A stretch of 64,000 nucleotides of DNA from Pyrenochaeta sp. MPI-SDFR-AT-0127. Taxonomy: Eukaryota > Ascomycota > Dothideomycetes > Pleosporales > Cucurbitariaceae. Location: assembly GCA_020747015.1 (NCBI GenBank), contig JAGTJM010000064.1:62001-126000 (forward strand), given 5' to 3'. The position numbers were made by a program, and so were the translations under genes. A model generated the notes under the pieces. It saw nothing but the letters and a program-made list of their open reading frames with translations, searched no databases and was not told the origin of the DNA. This document shows, in pieces, positions 11,984-22,582 of the stretch (its first letter is position 1; each line of letters starts with the position of its first letter).

Positions 11984-13552
11984 TCAAAATATTCTCCCAA
12001 CAACGAAAGCCTCAAAGACCAGATCCTCAAAGACACCCCGTGCAATCACACCGCCGAATCTATGTTTCCAATCAGTTTCGCACATATTCGAACAGCCAAT
12101 ATCGCTGCTCAGGGCGACAAATACAACTTACCCATAGCACTTGACATGTAGCACCAATTTCTCCTTTAAGCACTCCCATCGCGCAATCTCCAGCCCTGCG
12201 TATTGTGCATGTTGACGAATGTAGTCCCACGCTTGCACGGGAGTTACCTCGCCGTCTTCCAGCGATATGGCTCTAGAGAGCTCCAGTAGCCGCTCGATAC
12301 CTGTGCTGGACAATTGCCATGCTACGGGGGAAGTTGCTTGCGTGGGACGATGGTGCAGGAGGCATGCGCTTACAGTGAGTGCGTGGCCTGTGGAACTGGG
12401 CGTGTGGGAAGAGTGTGCGACATCGATGTGAGGGAGACATGGACTTTCGAGACTGGAGGATGGAAATGGGTGAGCAAGTGTGGTGAGTATATGTTGCATG
12501 TTGGAAGGAAAATGTTTTGACCCGGATGTTCGGGACGGAGTTGGCACATACGTTAACACAAAGTCCACGCCAACGACTGCGGGATCCAAATCACCTAGAC
12601 ATGGCGTAGGATGGTGGAAGATTGGTTTAATACCCGATGCTATTGCCATACCAGATTTGGGAGAGATGTCGCGTGAGTAGGAGGCACCTGGATTGGACTC
12701 AGTCAAAACAAGAGCTGTGGATGTAGAAACCAATCTTCCAAGCAAACTTACTCGAGCCGTCTTCAGTGGACGATGCGTTTGCTGGGCTACTATGTGATGG
12801 AATCAGCATCGCGCTCTGCTCTTCTGGATACTGCTTTTGTCCATCCAAAGAAGATATCTTTTGGGCACAAATTTGCTTTCTGCAATTTCGTCCATTTCCT
12901 TTTTGGGTGATTTTGAAAGTAATGTCGGTGGTCGGACTACTACCGTTCCTCTCTGGAAGTCTTGAGACCCCATCTATCAATACAAGCTGAGTAGTAACCT
13001 CACGATGGGCGGGTATTACTGAAATGCCGTTCTCAGCCAGCATTCTTTTCAGCATGCTGATATGCGCATACAGCGTCTTCGTCTCCTGTAAGATTCTCGC
13101 CTCGTTGGCGCGGAGCTGGATGACTTCGGCTTCTAGTGAGGTGGTATACGCTTCTTTGCGCTCGCGATGAGTCCTGGGGGAGGCGAACAATAGCGTAAGC
13201 ATGGAGCATAGTAAAAATTGGGTTGCGAATCTTACTTCTGAGCTCGGCGGACTTGTTCCTTCCTTTTTTGTTGCGAGTTCTGCGGCTCGCGAGGTTCGCC
13301 TCGTCGCGCATCTGGGTCTGCTTGTGATTTGGTCACTGATTGGTCACTGGTTACTATGTAGGAGAAAAACCGGAGAAATATAGCTGATAATTGATCAGAT
13401 GATGCCGAACAATGAACATATCGATTTTGGCGAGTCCTCTCACTAAATATGCTTATCATGGTATGCTACTCCTCACGTGCTAAAGAGAAAGCGCAACACT
13501 TACCCTGTGAATCTTTGTCGTCACCCTTGTAAGCTTTGAACGTAAATCTCAT
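11984..13552 (-). CDS. bZIP transcription factor
   Basis: Nuclear leucine-zipper regulator, about 394 aa, five exons (introns 13318-13503, 13174-13235, 12688-12751, 12060-12131; all join in frame). The basic region is near residues 33-52 (QKRKEQVRRAQKTHRERKEA), followed by heptads from LEAEVIQLRANEARILQETK to about residue 92. The C-terminal block AWDYIRQHAQYAGLEI...VKCYGFGGVI matches a conserved tail I know from a fungal AP-1-like subfamily. The second intron splits the DNA-binding region between the two halves of the Lys codon before THRER. The first exon encodes 16 residues (MRFTFKAYKG...); its start is inferred because splicing it to DPDARRGEPREP restores frame. An open frame reading through that 186-nt intron from an ATG at 13459 is the alternative start. 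The normally invariant Asn of the basic motif appears to be Val. Confidence 0.85.
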
Positions 13553-14215
13553 TCTGCAGAGCACTAAATGTAAAGTCTGTCAAAGAAACAGATTGTGGGA
13601 AGGAGTAATGGGAGGCGGCTAAGCTCTATGACAACCTGTCATGCTCTTATCGCTCGTCTGTCGGTTAACTCTGACAGCGGGTAGTGTGTGGTATGTTGCG
13701 CCTTGTATTAGAGGTGTTTCTGATGGCGAACAGCAGAGAAGTTCGCTTTCAGCCCCATCGAAATGAGTTCGGTGGTGGTGCATTTGAACGAACTAAAATG
13801 TGTGACAGCGGGTGTGAGACGTTTGTGCATTGGCCTATGAACCTCGGCTTCCTTCTCCGGTAATTGTTTTGCTATCAAATGTCCTTTTTGGGATCTAATT
13901 CGTTTGACAAGGGGGGCGATTCCTACAGACATGAACTGACACTGGTGCCGTTTCACACAGCATAACCCTACCCCGCTACCAACATGCCCTTCCTATTTAG
14001 GAAGTCATGATTGAATAATCAAGTTTGCGAATTTAGGATGGTATCAGGTCTTCTCACTCTGACAGAGTGTATAAAAGAAGAGCCCTGAGCGATAATAGCA
14101 TTAGTAGACAGATCAGCTGGACTTTTCGTTACTTTCACACACACTCACATTCACGACATCAATCATCGCTTTTCTCTATCTATTCCAATCAACTCAGAGA
14201 TTACTTTCGTACAAA
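13553..14215. other. Divergent intergenic region
   Basis: Spacer between the bZIP gene (-) and the secreted-protein gene (+), probably holding both promoters. A weak TATA-like tataaaag lies at about 14070, some 145 bases before the ATG at 14216. No gene seen. Confidence 0.5.
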
Positions 14216-15535
14216 ATGTTCGGGCTGTCACAGACAATTATCTTCTCCTTTGCGCTGCTCTTATCCATTGCAGCAGCAGCACCGCATCAAAGCAAGGGCT
14301 GAATGGCAGAAGCTGCATGAAACAACCGAGTTCAATTACTGCTTCTACTGGCAAAGCTATCTACTTTCTGACTAACGACGCCGAAAATGCAGTGATCGCG
14401 CTCCCGATTGGAAACAACGGCATGCTTTCAAAGGGTACGATCACCAGCACCCGGGGTGCTGGATCCAACTCGATTGATAGCACTACGACCCAAAAAGCTG
14501 CCCCGGATGCCTTGGTCGGACAGTCTGCCTTGACTGTAGTCGGAAGGGTAAGCCATAGTATCCTAATTGAACCGTATTTGAAGCAAGAGGCTTAAACTGA
14601 CATTCAGCACGCAGAGCTTGTTTGCTGTGAACGCTGGCTCTAACAGTCTTACCATGATGACCATATCAGCTACTGACCCTACATATCTCACCATGGTCGG
14701 CCAACCTGTCGCAATACCTGGTCAATTCCCCAACACTGTGGCTGCTTCGATGAAGCATAAGCTTGTTTGCGTTGGCACTACTGGTGCTGTAGCTGGAATA
14801 TCGTGCGCGAGCTTTGCGAAGCAGGGCCTAGGCAAGATGGACTCGCTCCGCCCCTTTGAAATCGGCCAGACAACACCGCCCATCGGGCCCACTAATACCG
14901 TCTCCCAGACGTTCTTTTCCATTGATGAATCCGCGCTATTCACTACCGTTAAGGGCGATCCGGCTGTGAACAACACTGGCTTCTTGTCCGTCTTTCAAGT
15001 TCGGCAATCCAATAGTGGCGCCGCTTACCTCGCAACAAAAGACACGCGCAGTTCTCCTGCTGGAACAGCCGTGTTGTTCGGCTCGGCGACCATCCCTAAC
15101 GACCCTTCTTCCATCTTCGTAACTGATGCTTCATTTGGCGCTGCTGTCGTTTCTCTCGACGACAACGCTCAGGCATCTATCGTACGCGCCCAGTCCATCG
15201 ATGGTCAGAAAGCAACGTGCTGGGCCACGGTTTCTGATGCAACAAATAGCGCATTCGTAACCGACGTTGGTGTGAACCGCGTCGTAGAGATGAGTTTGAG
15301 AGATGCAAGCGTTCTAGGGCAGCTTGATCTATCTACGAATGGCGACCCGGGACTAATTGATTTGAAGGCTGCGGGCAACTTTGTATATGCTTTGTCGCCG
15401 GGAAATGGGACAACGGAGGCGGCGATTACCGTGCTGGATATCTCTGATGGACAGGGATCAATGAAGTTGGCCCAGCATTTTAAGTTGAATGGAACAGCTG
15501 GAAAGAATGCTCAAGGTCTAGCTGTGATGCTGTAA
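14216..15535 (+). CDS. Secreted lactonase / beta-propeller-like protein, frame broken after the signal peptide
   Basis: An ATG at 14216 opens a classic signal peptide (MFGLSQTIIFSFALLLSIAA, then AAAPHQSKG) that hits a stop at 14300-14302. The mature body reads from about 14299 in another frame (LNGRSCMKQPSSITASTGKA, then IYFLTNDAENAV) to 14547. After an intron at 14548-14614 it continues SLFAVNAGSNSLTM to the stop at 15533-15535, about 390 residues. One missing base in the GGG at 14296-14298 would account for the break; no GT donor lies between the two frames. Repeated segments such as FAVNAGSN, VCVGTTGAVAGISC, AFVTDVGVNRVVEM and FVYALSPGNGT resemble the blades of 3-carboxymuconate-cyclase / 6-phosphogluconolactonase-like propellers. 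The reaction is unknown. It may be a pseudogene, a start at 14317 without secretion, or a sequencing error. Confidence 0.7.
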
Positions 15536-15676
15536 GAGGCTTGTAATACTGCTGTAAGCATTAACCGGGAAATTTGAACACCACAAACTGTTGTCATAGG
15601 GAGGCATCTCCCATGAAGGCCTGGATAAAAAATTATATTAGTAGACTTGCCGTGAGAGTTATATATAAGCTGGGCT

Positions 15677-15930
15677 GATAGTGTGCCAGTGCTCTGGGTG
15701 GTTGTCTTAGATACCATCCAAGTACGGAGGTGATTAGGCCGAACCAAGCCCTAGTGGCTTAGTTAGTCTACTAGTTTTGCATAAGGACAGCTCTCGTCTC
15801 AACGGAGACAGCGCAACGCTTTAGATAGGACATTCTTGACTCTATTTACATATCTCTCTTAACCTAAGATGATATCTCATTACTTTCAGTATATAAGTTT
15901 CTACTTAAGAGAGTTTCAGGTCTTAATCTT
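15677..15930. repeat. Diverged LTR-like repeat, copy 1
   Basis: It begins tgtgccagtgctctgggtgg and shares blocks with the copy at 15964: the gggtggt...tcttagatac start, a cataag block, cctaagatga, and a gagt-tc-aggtc-taatc-tctt end. The order of blocks is the same, with substitutions between them and length differences. Solo-LTR remnants of an old retroelement are the likely origin; no internal coding sequence or target duplication could be fixed. Confidence 0.5.
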
Positions 15931-15963
15931 CTTGATCCTATATAGTACTAATCTTCTCTACTA

Positions 15964-16260
15964 TTGTGCCGGTGCACAGGGTGGTCATCTTAGATACTAC
16001 CTGGCATAGGGGCAATCGATACGGATAGAGCCCGCGGAGGCTTAGATAATTTATTCGTTTTACATAAGTATGAGATTCATCCTGAAACCCAGGATAGAAT
16101 ATATAACACACATGCAAGTAACACACGACAGATCTGGCAATCCTAACTCAATTTCCTTATCGCTCTTTACCTAAGATGACTGTTCGTGGCTTTGACTGCA
16201 CAAGCCTTTACTCGAAGGGAGTCTTAGGTCCTAATCCTCTTACTCTTGCACGCTCTATCT
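15964..16260. repeat. Diverged LTR-like repeat, copy 2
   Basis: It begins tgtgccggtgcacagggtgg, contains a TATA-like gaatatataacac around 16097, and ends with the gtcttaggtcctaatcctct block shared with copy 1. Same orientation as copy 1. Neither copy borders coding DNA. Confidence 0.5.
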
Positions 16261-16548
16261 TTTTCAAAGTATGTATAGTAGGCGTATAGTCTTATAATTA
16301 TGGTACTTGATTTAACTAAGAGTAGATAGCCCAAAAAAACTTCCTTTTTCTTTAACTGATTAGCTATAAAGTTAAGTAGGCGACTACTAAGGTCTGCTAT
16401 TATATAAGCTAGGCTTTAATATAGTAGAAGAGATACTTTGGGATTAGATAGCTATATTTAACGAGAAGGAAAAAATAGCAGATAAGGAGCTTTCTTAGTA
16501 GAAAAAGGCTCTAGCTATATATGTAAAACGGGCTTGGTAACGTTAGTA

Positions 16549-16642
16549 ACGTGTTCCACCAGAAAGTGGCCCACACCACTTCGTGGCCCACCCCAAAAAC
16601 CTACCAAAAATGGCCAAAACAGCATGTTGAGATCTCAACCAC
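16549..16642 (+). repeat. Left terminal inverted repeat of the MITE
   Basis: 94 bp, identical in reverse complement to 16881-16974. It ends with a 14-base self-palindrome, gttgagatctcaac. Confidence 0.9.
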
Positions 16643-16880
16643 AGCTAGATTCTCATATAAACAGGTCTTAGAGAAAGCTTTCTAGTGCTATTAGAAAGTA
16701 AATTCTAGAGTATAAGTGTGTAGACTATAGTCAATCTCTTAATCTCGAGTTTTAGTCAAGATTTGGGGGCTAAAAGTGAATATCTCGATAACTATAACCT
16801 TAATATATTCTACACTCCTAGAAAATACTCTAAGTAGGGAAAAAGACTATATACTAACTCTAGATCCATAATATACAGCC

Positions 16881-16974
16881 GTGGTTGAGATCTCAACATG
16901 CTGTTTTGGCCATTTTTGGTAGGTTTTTGGGGTGGGCCACGAAGTGGTGTGGGCCACTTTCTGGTGGAACACGT
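16881..16974 (-). repeat. Right terminal inverted repeat of the MITE
   Basis: 94 bp, exact inverted copy of 16549-16642, followed by the TA at 16975-16976. Confidence 0.9.
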
Positions 16975-18363
16975 TAGACTAGCAAGAGCTTAGTAAGCCG
17001 TGAGAGGCCTAAATGAGTAAGAAGAAAAGGAAGGCTTCGAAGGCTTGATATAAGAGGGGCTTTAGATACATAGATATAACTAGATTATAATCCGCTACGA
17101 ATGTTAATAACACGTGAATTTTAATAGTGATACTTAGCTAAAGAAAGCATAGCATTCATTTGAAAAGTCCGAATTAATGCTGTGGTCAATATGTCTGTGA
17201 TGAAGCGTTGAGCCTAGCATAGCTGGCGGAGTTCGCGGATGAGCTAGCGGCGGATTTTTTTTTGGTTGGGCTGCATACAAACCGCAGCGAGCTAAAGTAA
17301 TCGTTTTGTATCATGATGTACATCTGTCATTCAAAATGTGGCAAATCTGACTCGCTAATGTACTTAAGCGTCAATTGGTACCCGTGCGCATTTATTAGGG
17401 GTAGCATGTGCGGCCAATTCCTTCGTGGAAACAAGAAATTCCTTGAGCCACTCCAGCAAAAGAAATACCTTCGTAATCGGCCAGATTGAACGGACGGCAC
17501 GCGATCCAGATCCCAGCACGTGTCTCGGCTGACTTAACTTTACTAGGCATGTAAGCCCGCAATACGTCTGTGGGTTGTAGATCTGCGAGGGATAGCTTGC
17601 AATCGAGCCGGACGAGAGTAATCAGAAGATAATTCCGAATAGTGCCGAGAGGCGACTACTTCTAAACAGGTTCTTGCAACCTCAACGAAACGGAGCATGG
17701 CGGTGGCAATGACAATTTGATCTATGACTGCCGCTGTGAGAGGGACGGTGTATATGGCATACAAACTCATACATGAACCTATTCCCGTTCTAAGCAAGAT
17801 ACGGTGGTTCAGCGCTAGTAGGACTTATCCAAGTGGCGAAGAAAATATCAAAAGGGATCAAAGAGAAGCCCAAAACAGCCTGGTAGGCAGTGGTTGGGCA
17901 CTGACGCGGAAGTCTTGACAGTTACTACCATGTGAACTCGTCATGGGTGGCCAAATGCTAGACAGCCTCTACGTGATCAGGACAACTGTGAATCACGTAA
18001 ACAAAGCTTAGTGTGGAATTTATTGCAAACACGCTATCAGTCCTGATTTACTTACTCACTGGAACTATCTTAGTGTGCTTGATCCTACTCGCCTTAGAAG
18101 AGAGAAAGGGTTCATTATTTGGCTACTTACTGGGCCTCCCCCCAGTTCGTCGGAAGACCCTGCCTGGCGTTTGGGCACCGTGACGAGTTTAGACGAGTAT
18201 ACTCTCAAGACTTGAGATGAAACACGTGGCTTCGGCCATATGGCCGGTGAGTTCTGACTTGCCTGCGTGAATGATACCCAACGTACTACAGAAAGGGCGA
18301 TAAGTACTTCGTTCCGCACGATTCCAGCGCAGATGAACCCATTTCATCTTTCCATACCTCACT

Positions 18364-19954
18364 ATGTCGACCACAACAATCTCCATCTATGTTGTGCCTC
18401 TCAAATCCACCATATCGCGCGCGATATGCACTGTTTTTCAGTGGAAAATATTTGGGATCGTCTTAGTCTTCCTGTTCTCCGTGCAGGTTATTAAGATGAT
18501 TTATTACACGAACATTCATCCACTACGGGCAGTACCTGGACCTTGGATCAGCTCAGCAACCTCCGCATGGATTCGATGGCAGAGATGGCATGGGCAGCTG
18601 TCATTTGAGGCGGATAAGCTCATGACTAAATATGGGCCCATTGTCAGAATCAGTCCGAATCTGGTCATCCTGAACGACTCTGAGGCCGTTGAAAGAGTCT
18701 TTGTAAGGAAGGATCTAGACACTTCTCCAACATCTATTCGTGCATTGCGCGTTGGCGGCAACGACTGGACTGTCACATATCCACAGCACCCGATCGCACG
18801 GCAACGACGCCACCCCGTCATGATCGCTACAACAACGAAACACCTCAAGTTCCGGCATCAAGTTTTCATCGATAATATTGAGGCTATGGTTCGGCATCTG
18901 GCGGGATCAGATGGGGCGAAGTCAGAGGATATTGTATATCACCTTCGCATTTGTACCCTGAAGAACTCGCAAGTCATCATGGGAGGTTCAGAAGTGAACC
19001 TCGATCACAGTGACTTTCCTCGCGTTGTTGGAGAGTATAACTTTCTAGTAGTCTGGAGACTATGTCTTCCAGAATGGCTGTTTGGCTGGCTACAATACGG
19101 TCCATTTCCGGATCCCCGGTTCCGGGTTCAATCAAGTGATAAGCTCTTCGACCTAGGCGAAGAGCTGTGTCGACAAGCTGCGGCAGGCCAAGATACGTTC
19201 GAGGATGATCCCAGCATCTACAAGCTATTCACCGACCACGATGCAAAGTACCCCACACAATCATGGTAAGCATATATCAATATACGAACGGCATTGAGGT
19301 TCATCTTTTTTGCTTACCTCGATGTTTAGGACTGACCCTGAGCTCGGCGCGGAGATGGCGGGTCAAGTGCTGGCCGCCACGGAAACAACCTCGTCCGCAC
19401 TTGCATTTATCTACTACGAGTTGGCAAAGAATCAGCATCTTCAACAAGAGTTGTATAAGGAGGTCCAGGCTCACGAAGGATACGAGGAGCTCGATTTGCT
19501 GAAGCTTCTGGACGCTTGTATCAAAGAAGGTCTCCGATTCCGCCCCCCAGTCGCTCTGACGGGAAGCCGCTTAGTCCCTAAAGGAGGCATGGACGTTCTT
19601 GGCTACTATCTCCCTGCTGGAACCGTTATTACGACCCAGTCTCTATCCATGAGTCGTCAGAGACCCGACCTTTTCCCAGATTTCGACAGCTACAATCCTT
19701 TCCGTTGGCTAGATGACGAAAATAGCGCTGAAAAACGCCGCCTGCTTGTTCCGTTTGGTATCGGAGCCCGGCGTTGCCCAGGAGGAAATATGGCCACGTA
19801 CCAGATGCGGCTTATACTAGCCGCCACTTTCCGCGCGTTCAAAGTCACATTGGCGCCCGAAACAACCCCTGAGAAGATGGCACCATTTGAAGCGAACGGC
19901 TATCGGTCCCGTCACGATAGGTGCGACTTGATCTTTACGCCTCGATCAGTGTGA
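18364..19954 (+). CDS. Cytochrome P450 monooxygenase
   Basis: Haem-thiolate monooxygenase, about 508 aa, probably anchored in the ER by the hydrophobic segment at residues 27-47 (FGIVLVFLFSVQVIKMIYY). Then come the proline-rich hinge (RAVPGPW), the helix I oxygen-binding motif AGQVLAATETT near residues 311-321, the ExxR motif EGLR at 367-370, the meander block NPFRWL near 423, and the haem loop FGIGARRCPG with the ligand cysteine near residue 450. One intron, 19266-19329, joins the codon for Trp301. Length and motif spacing are complete, so the enzyme should be functional. The substrate cannot be told from sequence. It lies alone beside a repeat island, with no redox partner or biosynthetic backbone gene next to it. 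Confidence 0.95.
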
Positions 19955-20282
19955 TATGGGTTACTATATACGTCATTAGTTACACAATATGCAATATGTT
20001 CGTGGCATTTCAATGTCAAAGCGCTACAGACATATGTCAGCCATATAATACTGGAGGCGCAGAGGGCTGATCCAGTATATAGATAGGCATATTGCACATC
20101 GTAGACCTATTCGTTTATGAATCAATTTTCTACTTTGAGCAGTTTCTAGTAGCTACGGCCTGCTTAAGCTACCCAGACCAACTCGGTCCCAAACTCGCGA
20201 CATTCCATCCATCATCCCGAACCTCATCTTTCCTCTTTTTCCCTTCGCAAATCGTTAGCAGTTGCTACTAATACGCAAATCT
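19955..20282. other. Convergent intergenic spacer
   Basis: 3' flanks of the P450 (+) and of the small protein gene (-). Nothing else seen. Confidence 0.6.
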
Positions 20283-20639
20283 TTATGGAACAATTGTCTC
20301 ACCAAAAGCGTGCATATTCCTTTCCTCGACCTTCTTGTCTATATTTGCCTTTGCTGCGAGAAATCTATCTGCTTCTTCTTCGCTCATGTTGCGGTATTTT
20401 TGAAGGTTTTCCTTTTCTTTCTGGCGTCTAGCGAGCAATTGGGCTTCGGTAGGCTCATCGATTGTTGTTGGCACGAGGCGAGCATCCTCTTCTTGGTGCG
20501 CAGTTTGCTTTTTGGCGAAGGGATTTAGTCTTGAAAACCTGGAAGATTTGGTAGTGGTAGTAATTTCAGAGGACTGCGTATCTGTACTAGCATGATATAG
20601 TGATGAAGAAGGTTCGGATGGCGCATGTTGGTGGTTCAT
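20283..20639 (-). CDS. Small hydrophilic protein of unknown function
   Basis: Single-exon frame of 118 aa with a clear ATG. No family recognised. The first 35 residues are Ser/Thr-rich and probably disordered. They are followed by a short basic segment (SRFSRLNPFAKKQ) and a charged helical C-terminal half (EAQLLARRQKEKENLQKYRN, then MSEEEADRFLAAKANIDKKV). The strong helix propensity and non-random composition support a real protein. No signal peptide or membrane segment. It stands between a P450 and a tRNA gene with no obvious functional link. Confidence 0.65.
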   Translation of the reverse strand: MNHQHAPSEPSSSLYHASTDTQSSEITTTTKSSRFSRLNPFAKKQTAHQEEDARLVPTTIDEPTEAQLLARRQKEKENLQKYRNMSEEEADRFLAAKANIDKKVEERNMHAFGETIVP

Positions 20640-21129
20640 TTTGGCATGGCGGAATATGTCTCAAATTCTTGTAGTAAATCTTTCAGCTGCTGCTTGATAA
20701 TAGCTTCGCAACCCCTTCCAATATCTTTAAAAGTACCGGCAAAGATTGTTATTGCTGCGATTACGAGGCTGCGCTATGAGGCTGTGCAAGCAGGCCCGGA
20801 GTAGAGAGTCGCTTCTGCCTAAATACGCCAGGGATCTCTTTCACCAAGTAGATTAACCTGCAGGGTGTGGAGCGAGTACTCGTATCACCACAGTCAGCAG
20901 GTTGTTCCTCAAACCCAGAAGCATCGAGGGCGCATTCAGCTTGCTGCCATCGTCCACGTATCGCAATAGTAAGACATGCTGTCAACATCTGCCGCCCTTT
21001 TTTGGCATCCGAGAGGTTTCTATTACACTAATGATTAAGCACTTGTATGGCATCCTAAATGAAAACGTTGGTGCAATGTTTGGAAAGTCGGCAAAAGAAA
21101 GATATCAAAAAAGATCAAAAAAAAGAGAA
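20640..21129. other. Intergenic region
   Basis: Holds the probable promoter of the small minus-strand gene and the 3' flank of the tRNA. No gene seen. Confidence 0.55.
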
Positions 21130-21234
21130 TGGACTCGCGGGGAATCGAACCCCGGACCACTCCCAAGTCAGTTTCTAGGGGCGAGAACACCTTGGAAATG
21201 CTAAGGGAGTATTATACCACTAAACCACAAGCCC
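21130..21234 (-). tRNA. tRNA-Ala (anticodon AGC) with a 33-nt intron
   Basis: On the minus strand the exons are 21234-21199 and 21165-21130. The acceptor arm pairs GGGCTTG with CGAGTCC and discriminator A; the third pair is G-U, the classic alanine identity element. The D-arm region contains AGTGGTA. The anticodon stem CTCCC/GGGAG closes a loop TTAGCAT, giving AGC. The T arm is CGGGG-TTCGATT-CCCCG. The intron (21166-21198) sits at the canonical place one base 3' of the anticodon. The mature length is 72 nt including the discriminator. Confidence 0.93.
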
Positions 21235-22582
21235 ATAACATGTTTTGATACCATATTTGATGGCTTTTCACTATATATTTTTGTAATTTCAATTTTTCAC
21301 ATCAAAATTGTCCTTATGGTTTGTGACCAACAATTTTTTTCGCTTCTTCGTGAACAGAAATGGGCAATCTATTACACAGTTTCTGCACGAAACCATCGGG
21401 TAATCTTTTATGTTCCATGACTCGTTGGCCAGATGCATACAGCATGACCTGGATCACCATGCGAAGGCAAATTCGACTTACCACTTTTGGTTTTTTTCAA
21501 ATATTGTCGTGTTACATTGTTGCGTCTCAACATAATGAGTGTCTCAACAGTTCAAGAGCGCCCTATCAAAACTCCGCACTTACGTATCACCATCCGAATG
21601 CGCTCGGAAGCCCTGAAAATACAAGAAAGTATAAAACTGTACGGTACTCTCTGTGCATATTATTTTGCTATCATTCTAAAGCCTCCGTAGGGTAGGTAGA
21701 AGTGCGAGCTCTGTCTGCTCAATTGCGTCACCCGCACTCATTAATTGTTGAGGCTATCCACTGTAGGGTTGAAACCGAGAATAAGGTTTGAAAGACATGA
21801 TTTCGTGGCAGGCTGTACATTCAAGGTACGCCTTTTTCGCCTTTGGTGCCGACGGCTAATGATACAGCATTTCAGTGCCCCCTGGCAGCCTCAGCGCTTC
21901 GAGGCTCGCGTTGAGCGGGACCACCTGTATACGTTACGCTGGCCATGCTCAGGCGACTTCACCAGTTCGTGACGAAAACTGTCGCCTATGTTTTCTTTTC
22001 TTGACTGTTTCACACCTTGTCTTGATCTGCCGAAAAGTGGAAAAATTCGAATGTCGTAATTCTAGTAAAGACTGATTTGTGATCACCTTTCCGAGGAACA
22101 TATACATGGTAAATGTCTTTGCAGAATGAATCATTGAACTCGTAACATATGCCCAAGTATTTGAAGTGTAATTCTGACACAAGAAGCTCTCATACAAGGT
22201 CCCGTAGCCCTATTCTGTAAAAGACGTGTGAACATAGATAACGGCACAGCACCATTGTGCATCGATAAGGGCATGGAAAAACTCATGTTAATAGAGAAAA
22301 CTGCTATGCTCAAGCTGCTGGCGATTCTCGCGATGAGTATCCAAAGGAACATTTTTACAGCTTCACCGCGTCCGCTGCCCTACCTTTTGATGTCTATTTA
22401 CTGCTTAACTGTCCTTGGTATTTAGATTAGCAACTTCTCATATTATACACCATGAAATCTTCAGGATTAAAAAAGCTAGATACCCAATGCATTGTAAGTA
22501 CTTATTCTATCATGATGATGTATCGGTGGGAAAAACCAAATGATGAGATTAAGTGTGAAATATCCATTCAATCCTTTTGGTT
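21235..22582. other. Intergenic region
   Basis: About 1.3 kb, fairly AT-rich. Open frames up to 111 codons (21360-21695, +) show no domain, and I call no gene. Its right end borders the decayed ankyrin gene. Confidence 0.5.

Larger units (their letters stand above)
16549..16974. mobile_element. MITE with 94-bp perfect terminal inverted repeats (Tc1/mariner-like)
   Basis: A 426-bp non-coding element. The first 94 bases (16549-16642) are the exact reverse complement of the last 94 (16881-16974); four further bases continue with one mismatch. The termini read acgtgttccaccagaaagtg and both ends are flanked by TA (16547-16548 and 16975-16976), the target duplication expected of Tc1/mariner/pogo transposases. 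The core is AT-rich and has no open frame of note, so it would depend on a transposase supplied elsewhere. Perfect arms inside otherwise degraded AT-rich DNA suggest recent movement or selection on the arms. Confidence 0.88.
15536..18363. other. AT-rich repeat island without genes
   Basis: Between the secreted-protein gene and the P450 there is no supported coding sequence. It holds two diverged LTR-like copies (about 15677-15930 and 15964-16260), AT-rich filler, a MITE at 16549-16974 and more AT-rich sequence to about 17200. The last 1 kb before the P450 is less AT-rich and contains short open frames with no domain. Confidence 0.65.

Noticed and set aside
12715..12751. 37-nt intron in the bZIP gene
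   Set aside because: Too short. The acceptor at 12688 gives a 64-nt intron in the same frame with a better branch site.
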